Positions 24,161 through 34,420 of a DNA stretch of 64,000 bases are shown here, one piece after another. The first letter of the stretch is position 1. The number at the start of each line of letters is the position of its first letter. Where the stretch lies: assembly GCF_036850765.1 (NCBI RefSeq), contig NC_089495.1:196247847-196311846 (forward strand), read 5' to 3'. The notes below the pieces were generated by a model that was not told the DNA's origin, did not search any database, and was given only the letters and a program-made list of their open reading frames with translations. The stretch is from Saccopteryx bilineata. Its lineage: Eukaryota; Chordata; Mammalia; Chiroptera; Emballonuridae. A program made the translations under genes and the position numbers.

Positions 24161-26320
24161 GTATGATGATTTTTAAAAGCCAAAAAGATCATTATTTTGT
24201 TCAGTCAGAGCATTCATAAGTCACAGTGGCTATATGCCATGTGCCCACAGGGAGGATCAGGGCACCGTGGCGAGGCCTGTGTCTGCTCCAGGCTCGCAGA
24301 CAGACCTGGTGTCTGGGGAGCAGGAGGGTGAGGGCAGGAAGTGACATCTGTCTTCTTTCATTAGTTGGTGAGGGGCGGAGGGGAGGAGCCCTTCATCTGA
24401 GAGACACAATTTCTCCGTTTTCCTTTATTTATGTATTTATTTTTACATTTAGGAAAACAGGCCCAAATCAGCTTTATAACAACCTCAGTGTTCATTTTAT
24501 AAAACGCCACATTTCCATGGACGCTGCTGGCAGAATCACTTCTGTTAGCCATCGGCCTTGTAAAAGGAATGAATGCATTTTCTGTGCCCGTAATCACTCC
24601 TCTATGGGAATAAGGTCGATTTCAATGACTATCTAATAAAGGAATAACTCAGCATTAAAAAAAAAAATCAGAGTCCCTAGGAACCCTAGAGGCAAAAGGC
24701 AAAGGAAATTTGGTCTGATGAAAACTGAGATCTTCTTAAAGGAAAGCTTTATTATTTTCCTTTCGAAGACAAACTACTTTTTTAAAACAGTCTGTTGGTT
24801 TATCAACAAATCTCTATTTAAGGACTTGAATATGGAAGTGATTATACAGCTGGCAAAACCTCGCTATTCTGACACATTCTGAGATGCTCTAATTTAGCGA
24901 AAGGGTCTGAATCAGTTTGAGGCATGTGGTTGTGTCACTCTGACGTACTTAATTACCTTCAGCTCAGACTGAGCTGAGGAACTCATTCTTTCAGACTGTG
25001 GCCTCCAGAGCTTGGGGAACTCAGAAGCAACAAGCCGGTAAAGATGGTTTGTAATTAGCATCTCAATTGCACAATATTAATCTCTGCTTCCTGATGTTTG
25101 CGCTGTTCATGGTGTAGGAGGCACTATCCCATCTGTGGTCGGGTCCCTGTTGGTGTCTGCACATCTGAAAAGTCTTAACTCCCTCCTTCCCTCCCCACTC
25201 CACGGTCACAATAGCATGCATGATATTACATCACTGAAGCTCAGGGAGATGGGGTGTGTGGTGGGTGCCTTGCTCAGGGTGTCAAAGCTGAGCCGTGAGG
25301 AGGACACCCCCCCTAATGCCTCCCAGTCTCTTTGTAATGTATGTCAGACCACTTGGTAAATGGCAGGCAAGCTAATGAAAGAAGGGAATGTTAGAGAATT
25401 GTTCTCTGCTATGTCGTAGACATTTCCCCTATAATTCTGCCAACTTTTGATTTGACCTCTATGTAATAATAGCATATAAATGGTAGTTATTAATTACCGA
25501 GTACAATCCTAAATACTGCATATAGCCTCATTTGATTAATCCTGTCAACAGCCTTAGCCTATATTGTCATAGCCAATTTATCCTTAGTGAAACTAAATCC
25601 CAGGGAGGTGAACTAAAATACCTAAAACAGAGACTCCCGCAGTTTCTGTGTTCCCAGCCCTCTTACTCTCTCAGGATTTCTTTCCCACAATGCCCGAAGG
25701 CCAAAAGAAAGACCTAGCAGTTTTGTTTATGATGTAGTTAGTCCAAGAAACTTGTATTTATGTTCTAACTCAGTAGTCATTTAAAAAAAAAACCTCATAA
25801 ATTAAAAGAAAAATAATTGTTCCATCTTAAATAACTCGAATTATGTAGTAATGGGATGTATGCGTCTGGTGGGCACTGCACAACTTCTCAAAACTTAGAA
25901 TCAGCAGGGATACTGCCATGAGTTCTCATTCTAAATCAGTGATTTTTCACACATTTCTTGCTTTTTATCACTGTAACTGCTGAAAACCCAGCTTTGCAAA
26001 GATAAGACGTCATCAGAGGGAATGTAGCACAAATTAATGTTGAAACTGTCTGCCAGGAGCTCTAGTGCCCAACAGAAATCGCCGTGTTTCTCTTGGGCAT
26101 TCTGTGGTAGCCTGTGGTACCCCATGTATTTTCACTACAGTGCCTAGTGGCGTCTTGGCCCACAGTTTGGGGACCGTGGGCCTAAGGGTAGGGGTTAGTG
26201 AGAACAGGGGCTTGAACCCAAGCACTCTAGCTTCTGAGCCCATAACTTGGTAGTAGGCTGTTTTGCTTAGTATGTCCCATCCAATGACCATTATTCTTTA
26301 AGTAACGAGGTTCATTCATT
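24161..26320. other. Mostly unique intergenic stretch
   Basis: Holds a MIR-like piece at 25490-25620 and a candidate regulatory stretch at 24830-25110. No gene is supported; frames such as 24226-24636 and 26034-26291 have no recognisable family. Confidence 0.4.
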
Positions 26321-26332
26321 CAACAGACTTTA

Positions 26333-26779
26333 AAAAAAAAAAATTATTTATTTTTCTTCTTTTCCAAATGAGAGGAGAGAAGATAGAGAGACAGACTCCT
26401 AGACCAGGCGGTGGTGCAGTGGAGAGACAGACTCCCACATGCATCCTGACCAAGATCCACCCAGACACTCCCATCTAGGGCCAATGCTCTGCTCGTCTGG
26501 GGCCAATGCTCTGCCCATCTGGGGCCATGCTTGCAACTGAGCTGTTTTTAGGACATGAGGTGGAGGCTCCATGGAGCCATCCTCGGCGCCCAGAGCCAAT
26601 GTGCTCGAACCAATCAAGCCATGGCTGCAGGAGGAGAACAGAAGGTGAGAGAAAGAAGGGGGAGGGGGATGGAAGGAGAAGCAGATGATCCCTTCTCCTG
26701 TGTGCCCTGACCAGGAATTGAACCTGGGACATTCACACGCTAGGCCAATGCTCTGCCACTGAGCCAACTGGCCAGGGCC
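26333..26779 (-). repeat. Older Rhin-1-like SINE carrying a micro-insertion
   Basis: Tail 26333-26365, head GGCCAGGGCC at about 26770-26779. Many substitutions relative to young copies. Imperfect flanking duplication CAACAGACTTTA (26321-26332) versus CAATAGACATTTA (26781-26793). At 26387-26435 it has a 13-bp duplication around 23 foreign bases. Confidence 0.85.
26400..26422 (+). repeat. 22-bp head piece of the second SINE family inserted in a SINE
   Basis: AGACCAGGCGGTGGTGCAGTGG matches the first bases of the GCCTGACCAGGCGGTGG family. It sits between two copies of AGAGACAGACTCC (26387-26399, 26423-26435) that occur once in other copies of the host SINE. No tail or A-run accompanies it. Confidence 0.7.
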
Positions 26780-26793
26780 TCAATAGACATTTA

Positions 26794-29106
26794 ATGAGGC
26801 GCTACACTATGTCAGACCTTCCTATGCTGGGGTTGGTAAGGGACAAAGATGAATTCGCTCTAGGGCTTATTTTTTACATAGGGGGAAAATTGCAATTCAG
26901 TTATAACAGCAGGATGTACAAAACACCATCTCGCCCAGAGAAGGGATCCTCAAGGTAATCAGGGTGGGACTGATGTCCCAGCCCGTTGATGTAGTTGCCA
27001 CTAAAGGTATTTAGGCTACATTGATACACGTTTGGTTTGGGGAATGAAGTTAAGTGCCGACCTTTCCCATTCTGCATCAGTCAGATCACTTCAGAATTAT
27101 GTTCAGGCTGGAGAAGAGGCAGATTGAAGGTTTCAGTGGACATCTTGTCAGTAATTACTACTTCTTCTCCAATGGCCATGGGGTCAACTTGAGCCTTTGG
27201 ATCACAGGAATGGCCAGAGAACCCACGGCGAAGCTAGGAGCGGGTCAGGGGAAAAGGGATAGACACTCCTTTACAGAGTTTGTTCGGCAGCTCAGGACTG
27301 CAGTTTGTCCCAGAGAACGGTCTCATCTGACTCAGCCGCAGTCTGGTCTCTACCTTGAAATGCTGGGAACTGCATAAATCAGCACATCTCCCCCAGAACA
27401 GGGTCTGTCGACAGCGCTGCCAGGCTGCTCGCTATGACTAGGCCTCCAGCAGTGATGGTTCTGGCTCCCCGTGTTTTATCACCAGCCTCACGGGGCAAGG
27501 GAGGGGTGTGGCCAGTGTTAGGGTGTTTGCGTGTCACCCCAACATTCGGGAGGTCTGGAGCAAGTATACGAATGAGGCTCTGGTCCAGCGCCCATCCTTT
27601 TCTCCTCCCGTCCCCAGCTGTGTCCTGCAGCACGAGGGTCTCCCTCCGTGCATGTGGTCACTCCCTGACGAGTTTCCAGCCCTCTGCGCCTCCTAAGCCC
27701 CCTGAAGATGACCTGCTTTTAGCCCTTTGAGGCAGCACACACTGGGGACAGCCCACCGTGGGAGGAAGGACCCAAAGAAGGGTTGATGTAGGTCCTGGAA
27801 GCAGGCATTTAGTCAGGGAATTCTGGGGTTTGGGGAACTAAGGGCCAAAGGTGGGCACACCCTTTTGGTCCTTCAGACTCCTTGCTCTATGGGGAGGGGC
27901 ACTGCCCACTGGGAGGGTAGAGAGAGCCCTCTAACATGGGGGCACAAGGCAGGCAGGCTCTGGTTGCTGGGGTCTAAGGGTGATTTCTCTGTGTGCAAAG
28001 CTAGAGAGGCATGGGGCCTCAGAGTCTGACCCTGTCCCACTGCTGGCAGGACCGGGCCTCCCCAAGTCTCCACAGTCACCTGGGTGGGGCCAGGCCCGTT
28101 TGCACTTCTGGAAGCAGTACCCCCCACCGCCCACCCCCCGCCGCACAGCCATCTATGGAAACAAAAATCTTTCATGTTTGTTTCTATCTGGCTCTTACTG
28201 CAGACCTGTGTGGTCCTAGGAAAGGGGGTCTTATCCCCCACTGAACAGATGGGGAAGCTGAGGCTCAGGGGAAGGGGGTTGTGACTTGTTGCAGGTCACA
28301 CACCTATCAGTGGTGGACTCCATATACAGTGCTCCTGCTGCTGCACCTATCACTGAATTTCAGGTTAGATCTTCAATGTATCAGTCTTATCACTCATACC
28401 TACAATTGTTTGAACACTCCCCTAATGATGGCAGTTTGGGTTATGTCCAGCTTTTTGCTGTCATAAACCATGTGGCAGTGAGCACCCCTGTTCTAGCAAT
28501 GCAGTGCTCTGGGTCTGGGATAGAATCCCACCGCTGTGTGGACAGAGTTACTAAAGCTTGCTGACCCTCAAGTTCCCCTTTCTTATAACAGTGGTAATAA
28601 CACTCTCTGTGTGAGATACTGAATGAATGGATGATAATGATGGTGATGGTTTCGGTGAAGATGTTGGTGACGATGAGGATGACATCTGGTGTACCTGACA
28701 GATATGTTCCTTGTTGCATGTCCAGGCTGTGGTGTGCTTTGTTGGTCTGAGGCAGCATCTCTGCACCTAACTTATCCTGGGACCCCCAACAACATTCAAC
28801 CAGTGTAGGCTCAGAATTAAGGCTCTGGTGAGCCCCCCTAGGTCCTGTAATTGTCTCTATCTACACTTGCTTTCTAACCGGCTGTGGCTTGAAATACTAC
28901 TTACATGCTGACGACCTCAAGGTTTATCTCTCTAGTTCTGACCTTCCCACTCAGTTCTAGACATATCATTTATCCTGTTGACTCAATCTTCAAAAAAATA
29001 CACCAAATCTCTTTCTCCTTCTCCTCTATTATAGTTCAAGCTGTCATCTCTCCTGTTCTTTTTCCACTTCTTAATAGAACATATAGCTTGTTAAATTTTT
29101 CTGGTG
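26794..29106. other. Intergenic stretch with scattered old repeats
   Basis: 28215-28310 is MIR-like (AACAGATGGGGAAGCTGAGGCTC). 28330-28500 (TGGGTTATGTCCAGCTTTTTGC ... ATAAACCATGTGGCAGTGAGC) resembles an old L1 3' end. 28630-28680 is a TGATGA-rich run. No gene supported; the 122-codon minus frame 27873-28241 is unsupported. Confidence 0.4.
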
Positions 29107-29239
29107 TTAGCCTTGGCCGGCTAGCTCAGTTGGCCAGATCATCGTGCCCGAACACCAAGACTGCAGGTGTGATCCCCAGCCAGGGCACCTAGGGGAAAGG
29201 ACCCATGGACACACAACTAAGTGGAACAATGAATAAATG

Positions 29240-29291
<52 letters not shown>

Positions 29292-29340
29292 TCTCTCCCT
29301 CTCTTCTCCCCACCCCCTTCTGTCCCTTTAAAATCAATCA
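29107..29340 (+). repeat. Older tRNA SINE (GGCTAGCTCAGTTGG type) with (CT)n expansion
   Basis: GCCTTGGCCGGCTAGCTCAGTTGG head, GGTGTGATCCCCAGCC as a decayed box B, AACAATGAATAAATGC, then (CT)n from about 29239 to 29305 and AAAATCAATCAATCA end. Same family as the SINE split at 782-1135. Confidence 0.75.
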
Positions 29341-29839
29341 ATCATTTTCTTCCTGGTTCTATGAGAAATACTTTTTAAACGATACATTCTTCTCCAGGAA
29401 TTGCTTTTGCCATGCTCCCGAGCTTTGACATGCAGTGCTCAATTGCGTAGTTCCTGTAGTTTCTTTATTAATCTGTAGGTTAGTAGTATATTACTTGGTC
29501 TCCAGATACAAGAGAATCTGGCAGTTACCTTTGTTGATTTTGTTGCATACAGCCTTATCCTTCACCGGGATGCGCACAGAACTCACTCGTTCCCTCTTTC
29601 AAATTCCTGATCAGAAAGGTCTCCTAAGCAGAGGGGTCTTCCTTCCCCCCGCCCCTCCCCAACACTTCATCAGCCCCGGGTGCACTCGCAATTTGCTACT
29701 TGTCTGTATGTGGCCCTAGGAGGGCAGGGCTTTGTCCACTTTGTTTATCGCCACGGTCTCTGAACAGTGCCTGACGCACCGGTAGAGCTCACGGAAAAGG
29801 TAATCCTTTGAGAGAACTAGGTCCTAGGCCAGAACTGTC
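29341..29839. other. Intergenic stretch with an L2-like piece
   Basis: 29715-29800 (GGAGGGCAGGGCTTTGTCCACTTTG ... GAACAGTGCCTGACGCACC) is L2-like. The rest is unique. Confidence 0.4.
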
Positions 29840-29847
29840 AACAGAAA

Positions 29848-30560
29848 CAGAATGTGAGCCACAAACGTAAGCTGCATATATCAATATATACATACAATTT
29901 AAAATTTTCTAGTAGCCACATTCAAAAAGCAAAAAAAAAAAAAAAATTAAAATTAAAATTTTAATATTGTATTTCCTTTAACTCAATCTATTCAAAATAT
30001 TTCAACATGCAAATGATGGAAACATTATTAACAAGATAGTTAACATTACTTTTTTTTTTCTTTTAAGTGAGAAAGACAGAAAGAGGGACAGATAGGGACA
30101 GACAGGAAGGGAGAGAGATGAGAAGCATCAATTCTTCGTTGTGGCACCTTAGTTGTTCATTGATTGCTTTCTCATATGTGCCTTGCCTGGGAGATTGGGG
30201 GGCTACAACAGACAGAGTGACCCTGTTGCTCAAGCCAGCAACCTTGGGCTCAAGCCAGCAACCTTGGGCTTCAAGCCAGCAACCTTTGAGCTCAAGCCAG
30301 CGACCATGGGGTCATGTCCATGGTCCCACACTCAAGCCAGCGACCCCATGCTGAAGCTGGTGAGCCCGCGCTCAAGCCGGAGACCTCAGGGTCTTGAACC
30401 TGGGTCTTCTGCATCCCAGTCTGACACTCCATCCACTGCGCCACCGCCTGGTCAGGCAACATTACTTTTTCATATTAAGTCTGAAATTGGAAAAGCATTC
30501 TACATTTATAGCACATCTCAAATTCAGATGAGCTACTCTTCAGGTGTTCAGTAATCACAT
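29848..30560. repeat. Ancient repeat interrupted by a SINE
   Basis: CAGAATGTGAGCCACAAACGTAAGC ... TTTTCTAGTAGCCACATTC before, and TATAGCACATCTCAAATTCAGATG after, the SINE at 30055-30457. Same family as the element broken at 22997-23990. Confidence 0.55.
30055..30457 (-). repeat. Second-family tRNA SINE with expanded internal 20-bp units
   Basis: Head CCACTGCGCCACCGCCTGGTCAGGC at 30433-30457, duplication AACATTACTTTTT at 30042-30054 and 30458-30470. Units of CAAGCCAGCAACCTTGGGCT repeat about every 20-21 bp at 30231, 30251 and 30272, with further diverged units to 30380. Confidence 0.92.
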
Positions 30561-31600
30561 GTTCTCATGAACAAACAGTAGAAAAGCATTTACGAATTCA
30601 TGAGATGGATATTTGATGATATTAAGGAATTATTTATTTTTGCTGAGATAATGATATTACAGTTACATTGTAAAAATATTAATTTTAGAGACACAAAGCA
30701 AACATTTAGAAGTAAAATGATAAGATGTCTGGGGATGTGCTTTGGAATAATTTGATGGGGTGAGTGGGGAGGGGGCAAGGTGGGAAGAGGAAGCAAGATT
30801 AGCCATGGACTAATGACTGGAGAGGGATGGGTATATGGGAGTTTATGACTACAGTTCTTGCTGCTTTGATATGTTTAAAGTTTTCCACCAAAACATGTAG
30901 GAAAAGGCTCTTCTGAGCCCAGCTCCCCCATTACCTGCAGCCTGAGGCTGGCTGGGCGTGAGCTGCACTCCCCAAAAGTGCCAGGAGGTGGCGCCGCCGC
31001 CTCTCTGCTAGCTGCTGCTCAAGAGGGTGCCAAGCTCCTGAGAAGCCCGACACATCCCCAGCCTCCCAGAGGCTCAGGGGTTTCTGCTTTGCAAGGTAGG
31101 TTGTGTGGAGAGGAATCCTAGGGCCATCAGGGATTTGCCCTTTCCAGTACGTGTTCCAGGCTGCTCCTGACCTCAGCCTTCACGTCTGCCCCCCCACCCC
31201 TCCTATCTGCCAGGCTGCGGAAGGGGCCTTGTCTTGGCCTTGAGCCCCGCCTCTCTGAACCAGTCTAGGCACCTAAACTCCATCTTCATTTTGGGGGTGT
31301 CCATCCCATCTCCTTTGGCTGCTCCCCACACAGGGAGGTCAAGCTCCTGCTTCTGCTGCAGGTCAGGGGTGTTAGCCTCGCCGCCCCACTTCTCTGCCCG
31401 CCCGACTCCCTTTTAGTTTGGGTCTCCAGGTTCAAGGCCCTCATCTGGGGGAAGACCACATCTCTGGGCCTGCTTGGCTGTGGTATTGTGCTGAGTGAGC
31501 ACCAGACCAGGAGTCAGTGCATCTAGATCCCAGTGAAGCCACTATTGAGTAAGCTGTGTTTCCTAGTTGGAAATGTATAGCAGCAGCTTTAACAGTGGTT
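30561..31600. other. Unique intergenic stretch
   Basis: No gene or clear repeat recognised. The part from 30900 is G+C richer than the part before it. Confidence 0.35.
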
Positions 31601-31612
31601 TTGGTTTTCTAA

Positions 31613-31815
31613 CTGCCCCCCCCCCCATTAATTTTGAGAGGGGGAGAAGGGGAGAGGGAGAGAGTAAGGGATCTCATACATGCCCTGACCAGGGCTCGAA
31701 CAAGCAACCTGAGGGTGGAGCTGGGGCCCTGGGGATTGAGCCGGCAACCCCAGATGGAACCAGCGCCTTGGTGCTCTGGGTTGATACTCTATCCACTGCA
31801 CCACCAGCCAGGGCA
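31613..31815 (-). repeat. Old tRNA-derived SINE
   Basis: Poly-C start at 31615, GAGAGGGGGAGAAGGGGAGAGGG, CCTGACCAGGGCTCGAACAAGC as box B complement, and head TATCCACTGCACCACCAGCCAGGGC. Near duplication GGTTTTCTAACT / GGTTCCTAACT on the flanks. Confidence 0.75.
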
Positions 31816-31969
31816 CTGGTTCCTAACTTTTTAAAGAAGTAGAGCTTCATTCCAGAAATCCAGCATGTAAAATCAGGAGTGGAGCACCCAGGTTCCATGT
31901 GGGAGAGGTTCCGTCACCTGGGCCTCTTCTGGGTGAAAATCACAGGGCTTCCTGACCTCTGGTTTTTTT

Positions 31970-32280
31970 AAAATTAAAAAAATATTTTTTTTAAAAATTT
32001 TTTACAGACACAGAGAGTCAGAGAGAGGGATAGACAGGGACAGACAGACAGGAACGGAGAGAGATGAGAAGCATCAATCATTAGTTTTTCGTTGCGTGTT
32101 GTGACACCTTAGTTGTTCATTGATTGCTTTCTTATATGTGTCTTGACCGCAGGCCTTCAGCAGACCAAGTAACCCCTTGCTTGAGCCAGCGACCTCAAGC
32201 TGGCGACCTCAGGGTCTTGAACCTGGGTCCTCTGCATCCCAATCCGACGCTCTATTCACTGCGCCACCGCCTGGTCAGGC
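31970..32280 (-). repeat. Second-family tRNA SINE
   Basis: A/T-rich tail, ACAGAGAGTCAGAGAGAGGGATAGACAGGG, head CCACCGCCTGGTCAGGC at 32280. Flanks ACCTCTGG(T)n on both sides (31955 and 32281). Confidence 0.9.
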
Positions 32281-34049
32281 ACCTCTGGGTTTTTTTTAAT
32301 ATTTCTCGCTGTCAGCCCTGGAGTTTTTACAAGTTGTTTAGAAGCTCTAGTCTAGTGAGTCCTGGCATCCGTCCATCCATTCATTCATTTATTCATTCAT
32401 TCAACATTTACCAAGCTTGTGCTCTATGCTGAACCCCAGTGAGACAAGTTAATCAGCATTAGGGACTCAGTCATCTATGGGCCCACAGACAGGTGAGCCA
32501 ACAACACAATGGGGGGCATACTGTACAAGCAGTACAAGCAGTTGAGTCCAAGTTCAGGGAGCACAGAGGAGAGGCTGCTGGCCAGCTTGAGGCAGCCAGG
32601 GAAGGCTTTTCAGAGGAGGTGGCATTTGAATGGTCTTGAGGAAAGCCATGTTGAGAATGAGAAAAGGAAAGAAGGGCCTGGAACGCATTGAGAAGCTGCC
32701 TTTTTTTTTTTTTTTTTTTTGCAGTCATTTAGAAGGGACCCCCCGCCCCAAGTGGCAGGGGAGAGGAATTACTGTAGACTGTGGTTTGGGTGCCACCAAG
32801 TGCCTCGCTGCAGACACCCTGCCTGACACCATTGGGCCGCCCACACCGATAAGCCGGCCGCACTCCCGAGGCGCCAGTCCAGCGCGTCTGGAAGGAAATC
32901 CACTTCCCTCAGAGTGAAATTGCCAATAATCGGTGCTGCTGAGAACATGAATAGCTTCCTGGGCCCCGAATGGCAGACCGAATCCCAGCGTTCCTTCCAA
33001 GTGCTGGGGCGCATCGATGAGAAGGCGCCAAGATTTTCGAGGCCCCCTTCTTGGGCAGAATGCCTCTCCCTCCACAAATAGAAACTCACTGAGATTTTAA
33101 TTAAGATCAGTGTACATAAAACTCACTGTTCCTAAGTAAACAAATATGAAGCAAGATCCTTCGCTTTTGTGTTATGGGCTCTTAAGAGACAGGAGAATAA
33201 GGCCAGGAGGGGTGCTTGGAAGGACTGAGGGGGAGAGGGAGAAAGACTCAGACTGAGAGGAAAACAGAGTCTGGGGCGGGGAGGGAGAGAGGGCAAAGGG
33301 TGGACGCACCCTCCGCAGGAAAGAGAGGAGAGGCAGATGGAAGGTTCTAGCTTCTCCTCTGCCCAGACCCCCCCACTTCCTTGCTGAGTTGACATTAGGT
33401 TTTGATACCTGTTAGTTCGTTGGCAACAAATGTTCATGTCATACTTGGTTTTCCCCTTGGGCTTTGGTGCAGGCACTGCTGCTGATGTTCCTGATTGTGC
33501 TGAGGGTGTCCTGCTTGGGATGTGGGCAGGCGGGAAATCCTGGGCCATTAACACCCCCACCCCCCATCCCACCCCCTGCCCCACCGCCCTGGGAGCCTGG
33601 AGAGCCCCTTCCCAGCTCCCTTCCCTCTTGGGTGGTCACTTCTGAGACATCGGCCCAAGTCCCAGGTGGGGTGGAGCTCTAGCTGCCCACAGTGCTAATG
33701 GAACTGATGACATGCGATGAATTCGTTTCTATTCCTCTGTCCTTCCTCCCCTCGTTCCTGCTGGTGCTTCCTGGGGTCACCTCCCAAATAAAGGACTTGC
33801 TCTCAGACCTTTGCCTCGGGTCTGTTTCGGTGAAAACCCAATTCTGAAGAGGCTTTATATATTGATACATTTATTTTGAGGATTTCGTTAGCCCTTCAGA
33901 ATTAGGCTAAGCCTGTTTGCAATGTAGGGTGACGAATATCCCTTGATTGTCATGGCTTTGAATTGAGGGTTTCTTTTCTTACAGAAATCTGAAGGTCTGT
34001 TGTCTCAGAAGGATGGTTTTGGGTTTGGAAAGTTGCTTTGAGACTGTTC
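32281..34049. other. Intergenic stretch with simple repeats and a candidate conserved element
   Basis: (ATTC)n-type run near 32372-32403, T-run at 32701-32720, and a CpG-retaining stretch at 32880-33130. 33690-33850 (GGTCACCTCCCAAATAAAGGACTTGC) resembles an old LTR end. Frames up to 150 codons (33132-33584 minus) are low-complexity Pro/Ser/Leu-rich and unsupported. Confidence 0.4.
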
Positions 34050-34420
34050 AGTCAGTTCAGGCTGCTATAACAAAGTACCGTAGACTGAGCAACTGATAAG
34101 CAACAGAGACTTATTTCCTCTGGTCTGGAGGCTGGAGTTCTGAGGGCACTGTGCCAGCATGGCTCAGTTCTGCCGAGGACCCGCTTCTGGGCTGCAGACT
34201 GCCAATTTCTTGTATCCTCACATGGTGGAGAAAGAACTTAGCTAGCAATCTGGCCTCTTCTTAACATGACACTAATCTCTTTCATGAGGGCTCCGCTCTT
34301 ATGACCTGATTACCTCCCAAAGGCTCCATTTCCAAATGGCATCACATTGGGACTAGGGTTTCAACATATGAATTTTTTTTTTTTGGGGGGGGAGGAGGAC
34401 AATCAGTCCATAACAGGAAG
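34050..34420 (-). mobile_element. MaLR (MLT1-type) LTR, complement
   Basis: CAGTTCAGGCTGCTATAACAAAGTACC ... CCTCACATGGTGGAGAAAG ... GATTACCTCCCAAAGGC ... GGGTTTCAACATATGAATTTTT is the classic complement of a MaLR LTR. No internal coding region attached. Confidence 0.85.

Noticed and set aside
30228..30385. Regular 20-bp repeats that could suggest a CRISPR-like array
   Set aside because: No spacers: units are contiguous and lie inside a SINE in a mammalian genome.
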